Shown: positions 33,237 to 43,951 of the stretch, piece by piece | Numbering within the stretch: position 1 is the first letter of the stretch | Layout: the number at the start of each line of letters is the position of its first letter | NCBI GenBank assembly: GCA_004431415.1 | Contig: QPMI01000428.1 | Span: forward strand, 62,001 to 126,000 | Direction: 5' to 3' | Origin: Cyanophora paradoxa | Lineage: Eukaryota; Glaucocystophyceae; Cyanophorales; Cyanophoraceae | Length of the DNA: 64,000 nucleotides | Translations under genes and position numbers: made by a program | Notes under the pieces: generated by a model | The model's input: only the letters and a program-made list of their open reading frames with translations | Database searches by the model: none | Told to the model about the DNA's origin: nothing

Positions 33237-33554
33237 CACACTGGGCCGCCAGGCTGCCGTACGCCAGCGAGGGCAGGCCCTGAGGGGTGCCTGGCAGCCT
33301 GTGCCACGGTGGCAGCCTGACACACTGTGAGTCTGTGACACCGTCACACACGCGGTCCCACCGGTACGGCGGTACCAGCTGCAGGTTGCCAGCGGGCCGG
33401 CGGCGGCTGCAGCTGGTCCTGCACGAAGGAAAGCAGCGGAATTATCGAAGCTGCGGAACACGTCGACGTCGAACGCCCGAAGTTCGGAAAGAAGTGCGGA
33501 ACTCCGGGACTGTCCATGGTACTACATGCTCGAAAAGAATCCCGTCGGGCACTA

Positions 33555-33836
33555 AATTACCGTAGTCCCGCCGTTTTAAAAACCGGCCCGCCATAGAGCA
33601 AAATACCGCCGTACGGCCCGTACCAAATTACCGCGTTTTACAAAATTTGAGGCTTGTATGGGGCGGTAATGTTGGGGGGGTACTGTATGGGGCGACCTCG
33701 AGCTCTCAGCAGGTAATTACCGCGGTACCAAATAACCGCGTTTTAACAAACTCTTGGGCCGTCTTGGCGCGGTAATTTGGTTACTAATTTTGGTACCGCG
33801 GTAATTAAGTGGGCGCGGTATTTATGTGTTCTACGG
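33555..33836. repeat. palindrome-rich element around GGTACCGCGGTAATTA
   Basis: The stretch begins TACCGTAG and ends CTACGGTA (inverted). Inside, variants of TACCGCGGTAATT and CAAAT(T/A)ACCGCGTTTTA recur several times in both orientations, with poly-G/GGGGCGG runs. It resembles a small inverted-repeat (MITE-like) element; no target duplication was found. Confidence 0.45.
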
Positions 33837-33879
33837 TAGTAGCCTAGATGATTCGAATTCGTAGAAGCGGATCCGGACC

Positions 33880-34060
33880 TTTCGGAACTTTTCGAAAAAC
33901 CAAGTAGCGGACCTTTCGAAAAAAACTAGTAGCGGAGCTACTACTAGGCTCCGAGCGGTCCGCCGCCGGACCGAAAAGAAAAATGGAAGCGGACCTTTCA
34001 AAAAAAATAGAAGCGGACCTTTCAAAAAAAACTAGTAGCGGATTTTTTCGAGACTTGAAA
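33880..34060. repeat. degenerate tandem repeat AGCGGACCTTTC(A)n
   Basis: At least five units of the form TAGAAGCGGACCTTTC followed by 5-8 A and often ACTAGTAGCGG. Spacing is irregular. No coding frame. The unit resembles a short element's end copied in tandem. Confidence 0.65.
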
Positions 34061-34225
34061 AAAACTGCTGGCGAACCTTCATTTGTTTGGTGAATTCGAA
34101 CCTTCATGTACGTGAGTCGACTCTAGATCTCTCGGCTTTCGAGCTCGATTAACCTGAGCCGTAGCTTGAATATGACTGCCAACGAAATCCTTGCATGCGA
34201 ACAGACTGCAGCTGTAGCTAACCCT

Positions 34226-36324
34226 TCGGCGTAGGGGGCGCCCCGGAGGGTCATCTCGTCGCCGCAGTTGCGCCGCACGCTCTCGAGGGCGTTGCGGCAG
34301 CGCTCCGAGTAGCTGGCGGCGGCGGGTGAGCGCGGGGCGGGGCGGGGGCGGCGGGGCGGGGCGCGGGGCGGGGCGCGCCGCTCGAGGGCCTCGGAGAAGA
34401 CGGCGCGCTCCTTGAGGAAGGCCTCCTCGGACTCGGCGGCCGGCCGGTCGCGCGGCTCCTCCGCCATGCGCGCCCCCACGAGCCGCCGCTCCTCCACTGC
34501 CGGTCCACCTCCTCCAGGTGCCGCACGATCTGCCCCGCCCGGGGCCTCGGCCGGGCTCGGCGGGGCGCGGGGCGGCGGGGCGGGGCGGGGCGGGCGCACG
34601 TCCTCGACCTTGGCGACGGCGCGGGCGGCGTCCTCCCAGGCGGCGACGGCGCGCTCGAGGCGGGGCGCGTGCTCGCGCGTCGTGTACTTGATCGCCATGT
34701 CGAGCCGCTCCCGCAGCGGCATCTCGAGCTGCTCCTGCATCCGCTCCAGCCGCGCCTGCAGCCGCACCTCGCTCGCCTCCTCCGGCTCCCGCTCCGCGCC
34801 CTCCCTGCGCCCGGGCCCCCGCTCGCCCCCGACCCGGACGGCCCGCCGGCGGGCGGGCGGGCGGGCGGGGCGCACTCGTCCTCGGCGGGGGAGGGCCCGC
34901 GCTCGGCCGCCGCGGCCGGGGCGGTCCCCGCGCGGCTCGAGCGGAAGAGCCGGTCCTCTGGGGGCGCGCGGTGAGGGCCGGGCGGGCGGGCGGGGCGGGG
35001 TGGGGCCGGACCCTTCTGGAGGCGCTCGTCGTTGGCGCGAACGAGGCCGGACATGAGGGCCCGCGGGTCCGGCAGCTCGATCTTGCCCGGCGGGCCCGCC
35101 ACGGCCGCCCGCGCAGCCGCCGACGCCGCCGCCGCCTCCCGGCTCTTCGGCCGGTCCTTCCCCTCCGCGGGGGCCTCGTAGAGAGAAACGCTGTACCCCG
35201 GCGCGATGCCGCGCAGGGGCCGGTTGAAGTCGGGCGGGTGCCCGTCCCGCCCGTCCCCTATCGACGCGCGGCCCGGTTTCGGCAGGCCCGGCCCGCCGCC
35301 CCTGTGGCCGTGCGGCGGCTTCGCCGGCGGAGCCGCAGCGCCGGCGGCGGGCGGGAGTGCGGCGGCGCTGCGCGGCCGGCTCGGCGGTCAATAAAAGGCG
35401 GGACGGGCTCGCGAGAGCGAGGCAAGCGCGCACGAAGGGTTCGGGGAGATGCCGGAGGGGCCGGCGGGGCTCTCGGCGCGTGAGGCGCGGGGTGGCGGAA
35501 CGTCGGCGGGGCGGAGGGGGTGGGCCGGAGGTCGGAGGAGGGAGCGGCGGCGGCGGAGGGGCCGGCGGGGCCGCGGGGGCCGAGACGGCAGAGACGATAC
35601 CCGGGGCGAGGGTCGGGGGCGGCCGGGGCGGGATGACGGGCGGGAGGTGGCCGGAGGTGATTCCGGCGTTGGCCCCCGCGCCGCCGGCCGCGGCCGCCGA
35701 CCGCAGCGCCGCCATCGCCGACCGGAACGCCGCCGCGTCCGCTTCCGACTCTGCGCGCGCGTGTAAACCGACGGCGTCAGCGCGGCGGCCGGCGCGGGGC
35801 GGGGCCCGGCGCACCCTGCGGGATGGGGGTGCGGTTGGCGGCGGTGCGGAGCTCCTGCCAGCGCGCGCTGAAGGGGACCGCCTCCTCGTCGCCTTTGCCC
35901 TCCGCGCCCTTCTCCGCCCCCCGCCCCCTGCTCGCCCGCCTGCCCGCCGGCCCCGCCAGCTGCAGTCAGGGCCCGGGGCCGCCGCGGGCGCGCGGAAGGG
36001 GGCTGGCCTGCTGCTCGAGGGCGCGCGCGAGCTTCATCTCGAGGGTGTCGGCGACCTGCGCGTCGGCGACGGCGGACGTGTTCTCGTGCCGCCGCTCGTC
36101 CCGCATCTCCCGCGCGCTTGATCATGATCGCCCGCAGCTGCAGCCCGCGCCGCGCCCCGCGTCGGCGCCCCGCGGCCGGCGCGACACCGCGCGACGCGGC
36201 GTTCGAGCGGCGCGGCGCACCGCCTGCGGAGCTCGACGCGGTACTGCGCCTGAGGTTCGCCTCTGTGAATATACTGCCGCGCGTACTTGCGCTGCAAAAT
36301 CGAAAGTGCTGCGTTCAGCTGCAT
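34226..36324 (-). CDS. coiled-coil protein, unknown
   Basis: Minus-strand gene with an apparent start MQLNAALSILQRK at 36324. Exon pieces: AQYRVELRRR; TSAVADAQVADTLEMKLARA (about 36070-36010); AVPFSARWQELRTAAN (about 35880-35830); IELPDPRALMSGLVRANDE (about 35080-35030); RLERMQEQLEMPLRERLDMA (about 34750-34690); a final exon YSERCRNALESVRRNCGDEM ending near 34226. Between the last two exons the junction uses a GC donor (intron 34313-34378, 66 nt) that joins SEALER to YSERC in phase. Heptad-like Leu/Ala/Arg/Glu patterns indicate long helices. Internal exons are only partly resolved because introns are as GC-rich as exons. Possibly cytoskeletal or ciliary; no family name is justified. Confidence 0.55.
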
Positions 36325-36661
36325 TGCGAAAGTGCGAACGCTCCGGCGCCTCCGCTATTCGTCAGAGGGCATGCGTATGCAGGGCGACTTGTTGTGAGGG
36401 GGGAACGGGGCCAGGGGGGGTAGTTCTCCAAGAGCTTGCCCCCGCCCTAGCTATATAGGATCAACCACCGCAAGGCCAGCGCCCGGGCCAGCGCACCAGC
36501 GCCCTCTACCGCACCGTGTCGCCGTTGTGATGTGCACGTAGGACAGCCGCAGCCAGCCGTTGACAGCTTGCGACTCTAGTTGCGAGTGCCGTGGTCGGCA
36601 GCGGATCAGGTCTGGACATGCGTATGCGAACCGAAAATTAGACGCGGCGGAGCAGCGGAGC

Positions 36662-38173
36662 ATGCATATAGACGGCGGCAACCCGCCGGCGCACTTCGCG
36701 GGAGGGGACGCCGAGCTGCGGTGCACGGCGTTCGATGAGGAGCACCTCGAGCACGTGCGCGCATTCAGCTGCAGGCTGCGCGTGCCCGCCGCCCGCCGGC
36801 GCCTTGGGACATGCGTCGATTCGATCCTCCCTTCCGAACAGGTCTTCGCGACGGTGCTGCGGGCGGCGGAGAGCGCGTGGAGCGTGCAGCTGGAGTGCCT
36901 GGACGTGCGCGTGGCTCGAACGGAATTCCAGCGGCCGTTCATCTGGCTGCGCTCCTCCGGCGAGGCGGCTGGCGTGCCCGTCGAGGTCGTCAACCGCTTC
37001 CTCGCCGCCTCGCCCCAGAAGGTGCTCCCGCCGCCGCGAGTTCTCGCCGTCCCGAGAGCGTGCGGACGCGATGCCGACGCCGGCCCCCGCCGCAGGCGTT
37101 CAGCCCGTTCGTGAAGCGGGACGCGGTGCGGGCGGAGCTGAGGGGGGCGGACGCGGGGGACCCCGACGCCCTCGGCCGCGTCCTCCTCTGCGACGTCTCC
37201 GCCGTCTACTTCGGTGCGCCCGTACCCCCCGCCCCCCCGCCCCCCCGCCCGCACGGCCGGCCGGCCGGCCGAAGTCTCCTCTCGGCCCCGGCCCCGCGCC
37301 GGCCGCCCCCGCCCCCGCCCCGGCGCGCGCTGCGTCTTAGGGCCTGCCCCCCCCCCCTCCCCCCCCCCCCGCCCCCCCTCCCCCCCCCCCCGCCCCCCGC
37401 CCCCCGCTCTTCCGCCCCTCTGATGCCGGACAGGCTTCCGGATGTCGGAGCGGCGGGTGTACGCGACGCGGCGGCTGCCGGACGGGACGTGCCTCGGCGT
37501 CAAGGTCCCCGTCGATTTTGAGGACGGCCGCTGGCGCGCCTGTACCCCCCGCCCCTCGCCCGGCTTCTGGCTCGCTCACGTACCCCCCTTGCTTCGTTCG
37601 CAGGACGTCGCGCAGGTGGGAGGAGCGGTTCTGCTCCCTCATCGCCTGGCGCTCCGAGCGCACCCCCGTCGGCTCCCGGTGCGGTACCCCCCGCCGCCCC
37701 CGGAACCCGCCCCCGCCGCGCCGCCGTCCCGAGCCGGGCGGCCGGATGGCGGCAGGATCTACATGTATTACAAGGAGCGCCCTTCCCTGCGCCTCATGTG
37801 GCCCCCGCTACTCCCCCACGCCGGTCCGCGCGGGCCGTACCCCCCTCGCATTCCCCTACCCCCCTCCTCATCCCCCCTCGCGGCAGCCCTGGCCTCGTTC
37901 CTGACGCGCATCCTGGCGAACATGATGCTGCGGTTCCGCCGGACGCACATCTCCAAGTGGCAGGCGGCGCCCGCCCGCCGCCCCGAGCGCCCCCTCCTCT
38001 TCGCCTCGGGCTCGGCCTCGGCGCCGCGGCACCTCTCCTCCCCCGCCTTCTCCCTCGCCCCCCCGCTCGACGCCCCCGCCCCCTCCCCCTTCGTCCTCCA
38101 CTCCTGGGCCCCCCGCCACCTGGACTTCGCCTGCTTCCCCTCGCCGCCCCCCGGCCCCCCCGCCCCGCCGCCC

Positions 38174-38212
<39 letters not shown>

Positions 38213-39316
38213 AACAAGATCTTCCTCGATTTGATCGGCGCCGGGGCGCCCCCAGCGCCCCCCGAAGGGGCCCCGCCCGAGGCCCAGGGCGACGCGGTGC
38301 GTGTACCCCCCTCCTCCCCCTGCATCCGCCCTGTACCCACCCTCCGCAGGCGCTCCGCGGGGGTGCGGCGAGGGGCGGGCTCTACCGCTTCAGCGACTCG
38401 CAGCTGGTGCAGTCGGAGGGGTACATGGAGACGCCGGCCTTCAAATCGGTGCTGAGCCAGGCTATGCGGGCCACCCTGGACCTCTCGATTCAGATGGAGG
38501 CCCTCTCCCTCGGCGCCGTACCCCCCGCCCCCGCCGCCCCCGCCGAGCCTGTACCCCCGGTCCTCCTCCACTCCCCCGCGGCGGCTGCGGCGGCGGCTGC
38601 GGCGGCGGCGGCGCCGGTGCCGGTGCCGCACGCAGAAGCGGGGGGCAAGCCGAAGGGCCGGGCGCGGCGGCGCCGCGAGCTGCATGGGGACTCGGAGCCC
38701 GAGGGGTACGCCTCGAGCTCGGGCGCCGAGGCCGGAGCCGATCGCGAGGTACCCCCCGCCCCCTTTCGCCCGGCGCGGCGCGGCCCCGCCTCACGGCCCC
38801 GCCTCGCGGCGCGCGCAGGAGCCCGCGCCGGCCCGCCGGAGGGGGCGCGTGGACGCCTCTGCGTCGGACTCTTCGCCGCCGCCGGCGCTGCCGCAGACCC
38901 TCAGGCCCCTCCCTCCCGTAGCCCGCGCCGTCGTCTCCAAGTCCAAGCCGCCGCCGCCGCCGCCGCCCGAGGCGCGGCCGGCCCCCCGCGAGCTCCCCGC
39001 GCCGGCCGCTGCCGAGCCCAAGCCGATCGCGCCCGTACCCCCCGCCCCGCCCGAGCAGCCGGCCTACTACCTCTGCTACACCGCGGTACCCGTCTTCGTG
39101 GCCCCCGTACCCGCAACCTTCGTCGCCGTACCCCCTCCGGTCCCCTCCCCGCCGGCGCCGGCCCCAGCCGCCGCTTTCCGTGCCCCGGGGCCCTCGACCC
39201 ACGCTGCGGTGCCGGCGCCGCCCGTGCCGAGCGCCTCGAGCCTGCCTCTGACTGCCGCCGCCGAGCGGCGGCTCCGGAAGGTCCCCCCGCGGGGTCCCTC
39301 CGGCCCCCGTCCTTAG
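36662..39316 (+). CDS. proline-rich protein, unknown
   Basis: Plus-strand gene; likely start ATG 36662, stop TAG 39314-39316. Coding pieces separated by introns that begin GTACCCCC and end CGCAG: SEQVFATVLRAAESAWSVQL (about 36840-36900); FVKRDAVRAELRGADAGD (about 37110-37170); SERRVYATRRLPDGTCLGVK (37445-37505); RRWEERFCSLIAWRSERTP (about 37610-37670); GRIYMYYKERPSLRLMW (about 37752-37800); FLTRILANMMLRFRRTHISK (about 37900-37960); LYRFSDSQLVQSEGYMETPA (about 38380-38440). The C-terminal third is a low-complexity Pro/Ala region. No known domain is recognised; the conserved-looking blocks in the middle suggest a folded core. Exon borders are approximate. Confidence 0.55.
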
Positions 39317-39411
39317 CCTCCGGGCCTTCGGACTCCCAATTGTTATAATTATGATGCGTTCAGAACACATGCACAGTGCATAACTGTGGGAATTGTTTTT
39401 GGTGAATTACC

Positions 39412-39920
39412 GGCCACAGTCTCTAGACACCAGCACTGCGGGGGCTGCCCAGGGGGCACAGAGACAAAAGAAGCAAGGTAACTAAGACAAGAGCACTAAA
39501 TATAAGAAAGACAAGACAAAGAGCCAAAATCGACAATAAAAGAGGAAAGACACAGAGACAGATCGAAAAGAGACGAGAAGCGAACCAGACCGAGCAGATC
39601 TAGTGACAGAGGATGACAGACACGAAGAAGAGCTAAAGCTAGAGATACCATCAACATCTGAGGGAACCACATCATGATCCGATCACTAACAAGCGGAGCC
39701 TCGGAGGACAGAATTGAGACAGATAAATCACAGGAAGCAGACGACGTGGCCATGGAGGCGGAGGCGAAACAAGGACCGTCGGACGATGCGAGAAGGCAGA
39801 ACTACGGCACGAGCGCGAAGAGGACACAGAAGACGGATCAGGCGGGTTGGTTGTCTGAACGGGGAATATTATCATTAATATTTGAATATTATGCAGTGCT
39901 GGTGTCTAGAGACTGTGGCC
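39412..39920. mobile_element. non-autonomous TIR element (MITE-like)
   Basis: Perfect 28-bp inverted repeats lie at 39412-39439 (starts GGCCACAGTCTC) and 39893-39920 (ends GAGACTGTGGCC). Matching flanks (AATTAC on both sides when one end is reversed) suggest the TIR is about 39 bp with a small indel. The interior (453 bases) is purine-rich on the plus strand and has only short ORFs on both strands (39674-39928 plus, 39672-39875 minus) without a transposase motif. A degenerate relative of one end lies at 30973-31027. No clear target duplication was identified, so the superfamily is open. Confidence 0.8.
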
Positions 39921-40157
39921 GCCAGTAATTGTGTCTAGTACGTCTTATATTCCGAGTTCAGCAAGATGCAAGATTATATTCCGTGAGCTCAATTCCGAAA
40001 TTCTGGATCGAGTCCGCTCTTTTGATCGCAAGGCTTTTCATGGACTATGGCGCTCTGACAAAAGGCTTCGAAGCGATGGAGGAAGCGGGAGGGGTGGGGG
40101 TGGGATGCCGTGACGGAGGAGGGTGGTGGGCCCGGGGGCCCAGTACTAGTCGCCGGG

Positions 40158-43100
40158 TCAACGGGGCAGGCCGCCGGCGCCGCGCCCGCGGCCGATGTTC
40201 TGGACATACTCCGTGGGGGCCAGCGCGGTCCGCCACAGGCCCGTCGCCGCGTACTGCCCCGGCGCCGCTCCGGGGGCTGGTGCGGGGGCGGGGGCGGGGG
40301 CGGCGGAGGGGGCGGGGGCGGGGGCGGGAGGGGCCGCCCTGGGGTCCGGCCCCGTGGCGGAGGGGCCCTCGCCCCCCGCGGGGGAGAGGGGCGGGAAGGG
40401 GGGAGGGGCCCCGGGGGGGTACGGGGAGGTGGGCCCCCCCAGGCTCGAGCCCGCGCTGCCCCGCCCAATGTGAAGAGAGGCAAGGCCCGTGTCCAGCGCC
40501 CGCAGCGAGTCGCCCTGCGGGGTACACGGGGGCGGGGCGGGGGGTACACGGTGAGCCAGGAAGAGAGAGGAGGGGAGGGGAGGGGAGAGGGGAGGGGGTA
40601 CCGAGTACTGGATGCGTGCGAGGAGGGGCCGAAGCATCTCGCGGACCGCCGCCTGCGCCGGCGCGTGCTCCTGCGGGGCGGGGGTACTCGGAAACAGGAC
40701 GGGGGCGAAGGGGTACAGGAGCGGAAGCCGGCGGGCCTGGTGCTTGGATTCGGCGCAGCGGTCGGCGAGGGACTCCAGAAATAGCCGCAGGGCGTCGCGG
40801 CCGGCGAAGGCGATGCGGACCTGGGGGGCGGGTTACAGGGAGGGTTAGGGGGGGGGAAGCGAGGGGGGTACGCGCCTCGCAGTCGGCGGCGGGGGCGCGG
40901 GGCGGGGTGCGGGGCTCGAGCCCCGGGGAGGAGAGGCGGTGCAGGGCGGCGGGGAGGGGCACCGAGGCGGCCGGGGAGAGGGCCGGCCGCGGGATCGCGA
41001 CCGGCTCCGAGACCGCCGAGGCGAGCGGGGCCGGCCCGGCGCCGGCGCCCCCCGCCGCCTCCTCCGCAGCGCGCCGGCGGGCGCGGGCGGCGCGCGTCTC
41101 CGGCCCCGCGTCGCCGGCCTCGGGGGTACAGGCGGGCCCGCCGGGGGAGGGGGAGGAGAAGAGGGGCTTGGCGGGCTTGCGCGAGGAGCCGTACATGTCG
41201 TGCAGGGTCGGGGGCTCCCGCAGGGTCAGGACCAGCTCGGGGGGCGGCGCGGGGGGGCCCTGGCGGGGCAGCAGGAAGGAGCCAGCCTGGGGCGAGGGGG
41301 ACGGGGAGGGGGAGAGGGGGGGCGAGAGGGACGAGGTCTCATGGGGCGAGGCGGGGGCGGCGGCGGGGCGCGAGGGGGCCGGTCCGGGAAAGGTAGGGGG
41401 CGGCTGAAGCGGGGCGTCGAGGGCGAGGCTCCGGAGGCGGTCGCAGGGGATCACGAGGCACTCGCGCTCCTCCGTTGCGTCCCCGCGCCCCCGCGTCTCC
41501 ACGCTCACCGCGAACTCCCTCTGCGAACGGCGCGGGGGGGTGTACGGCCTCAGATCGTTGTCCGGGAGGGGGAGGGGGGGGGTAGGGGCGCCTGGTTGAG
41601 GAGGACGACGGCGCGGCGGGGGGGCGCCCCCGGCCGGGCGGGGGCCCGCAGCATCTCTACCCCCCCGACCCGTACAGACGCCACGCCGGCCCCGCGCTTG
41701 CGCCTGCGGGGCGCCCGTCAGCTTCGAATCTATTTTTAGTAGAAGAGGGGGTACCGGGCGGCAATGGAGTTGCAGAGCGCCTCGTCGCCGTGGACGCTGC
41801 TCGAGCGGCCCGGCGCCGGCGCCTGCGCGACCCGTCAGCGGCCGGGGCGGGGCGGGGGGAGAGAGGGGGGGGGGAAGGGAAGGGGCCCGCCACGGGATCG
41901 ATCCAGCGCTCCACGTCCCCGGCAAGCCACGCGTTCCGCAGCACGGCCCCCGCCTTCGGCCGGTCTGCCGTCCGATCAGCCCGGCGGCCGGCGGGGGAAG
42001 AGTCGGGCGGGGTACCGTCGGGGCGGAAGGAGAGGAGCAGGAAGATCAGATTCGACAGCTCCCGCGAGTAGCGCGCCTCCTAGAGGGGGTAGAGGCCCAA
42101 TCAGTGCGGGTACAGGCGCGGGAAGGGGGTACAGGGGCGGACCAGGAGGTCGGCGTGGGGCAGGCGGAGGCGCGGGCCGTGTTCCCGGTATCTGCGGGGG
42201 CCCGAGGGTGAGGGAAGGGGGCGTACAGCGTTCGGGGCGTGCGGGGCGGGGCGGCGGGTGCGCACACTGGGGAGGTACAGTGGCACGACTGCGCGAGCGC
42301 GCGGGGACCGTCAGCACGGCTTCGGGGTAGGGGTACGGACAGGGCGGGAGGGGGGTACGCACGAAGTCGACCTCGGCGAGGACGGCGAGGTTGAAAAGGA
42401 GTACCCCCAGCGAGAAGAGGTCCTGCAGGGGTACCCTCATTTCCCCGCCCTCGTCGGGGAGAGGGTCGAGGGGGGTACGGACCACGGAGGCGTCGTAGGG
42501 CTCATTCAGGAGGACCTCTAGGCGGGCGTCAGGGGGTACGGGGAGAGGGGAGAGGGGTACACGCGCCAGGGGAGCAGCAGGCCTGGGTGCCGATGCGGGT
42601 GTGCGTGGGGCCCAGCGTCAGCTTCGCGATTCCGAAGTCGCCGAGCTTGAGCAGCTGCGCGACGGAGGCTCAGCTCCGACGCGGGGCGGGCCGGGGGGCG
42701 GAGGCCTAGGGGGGTAGGGGATTCGGGCGAACCTTCCTCTTCCCCTTGGAGAGGGGGTCGTCGGCGAAGAGAACGTTCTGAAGCTTCACGTCCCGGTGGA
42801 TAAGGTGCCCTTTATTGGGGGGGGGAGAAGTCAGGGGGTACGCCGCCCTCAAGGGGGGGAGGGGGGGGGGACGGGGAGCGGGGGGAAGGGGCGGACCCCT
42901 GACCATCTCCCCCGTGGGGCGGATGTCCGGGATGCGCAGCGAGTGGAGGTAGTCCAGCGCCCGGCAGATCTGTGTGTACCCGGGAGTAAGAAGGGGGGGG
43001 AGGGGCGCTCCCGGGGTACGGGAGAAGGGGGGGGTACAGGAGAGGGGAGGGTCGCGCCTGGACGAGCCAGTCGCGCAGGACGGCCTCCTCGAAGGGCTGC

Positions 43101-43858
43101 TTGCTCGCCTTGCGCTCCCGCAGGATGGCCCCCAGGTTCCCCTGCGCTCCCGCCCCCAGCGTGAGGATCCGGAGGCGCCGAGGGGTCGAGGAGTGCGGTA
43201 GGGGGCGCGCCTGCATCATCTCCATGACCAGGAAGACCTCGTACCCGTTGCCGATCCCCGCGTGGTGCGCCGAGTAGAACGAGTCGTGCACCTGCGCCCC
43301 AATGCATTCGAATTCAGCCGCGGCGCGCGCCCCACGCGGTTCGATCCGCCCCGCGCCTGCACGATGTGGCGGCTGCCCTGCCCGAGCCGCGCGTGGATGC
43401 TGCCCTGCAGCCGGCCGCGCGTCAGCCGCCGGCGCCGCAGCCAACGCCCCCGCGGCGCCGCACGCCGCGGCCGGCGCTCGCTGCAGCGTCAGGCGGAAGT
43501 GCCGCGGGCTCACCTCCCAGAGGTTCTCGGTGAGGAGGTCATCCCGGTCGATGTCGACCTGCGGCGAGGCGTCAGAGGGCGAGCGGCGCCGCCCGCGCGG
43601 CGCGGCTGCTCCGCGCGCCTCCTGGACTTTGACAGCGACGTGCAGCCCTTGCCCTCCGATCGTCGTGCGGCCCGGGCGCACCACCCCGAACGAGCCACGG
43701 CCGATTACGCGGCTCTGCGAAACGAGCGCGTCAGCGACGGGCTCGCGGCGGGGCGTGCGGCGCGGGCTCGCCCAGTCGACGACCAGGGGGTCGAGCGTTC
43801 GGCGGTAGAAGCGCAGGTGCTCTCTACTCTCCTGCTCCGGCGGCTCCGCCGCGGCCAT
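40158..43858 (-). CDS. NEK-like protein kinase with a long C-terminal extension
   Basis: Minus-strand gene, start ATG 43858, last stop near 40158. Kinase motifs in order: Gly loop GRGSFGVVR, Lys in VAVKVQE (about 43630), hinge EVFLVMEMM (about 43225), catalytic loop LIHRDVKLQNVLF (about 42800-42760), DFG in LKLGDFGIAKL (about 42650), then LFSLGVLLFNL (about 42420-42390) and the C-lobe end ELSNLIFLLLSFRPD joined across an intron to DRPKAGAVLRNAWL (about 42060-41930). The joined RP motif in the last helix is kinase-typical and validates that splice. All catalytic residues are present, so it should be an active Ser/Thr kinase. The C-terminal half (ERECLVIPCDRLRSLALDA; IAFAGRDALRLFLESLADRC; a Pro/Ala-rich tail) has no recognised domain. 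Introns commonly start GTACCCC. Confidence 0.8.
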
Positions 43859-43951
43859 CGTTTGGTCACCGGCTCCTCAAGGCCTCAAGGCTGAGGCTCA
43901 AGCTCGTCCCGGGGTACCTTAGCTAAGTCAGCCCAGCTGCAGCACAGCGCG

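Noticed and set aside
40045-41925. 626-codon uninterrupted minus-strand ORF
   Set aside because: It reads through several GTACCCC-type introns of the kinase gene; its start (MPGTWSAGS) lies in another frame than the kinase exons.
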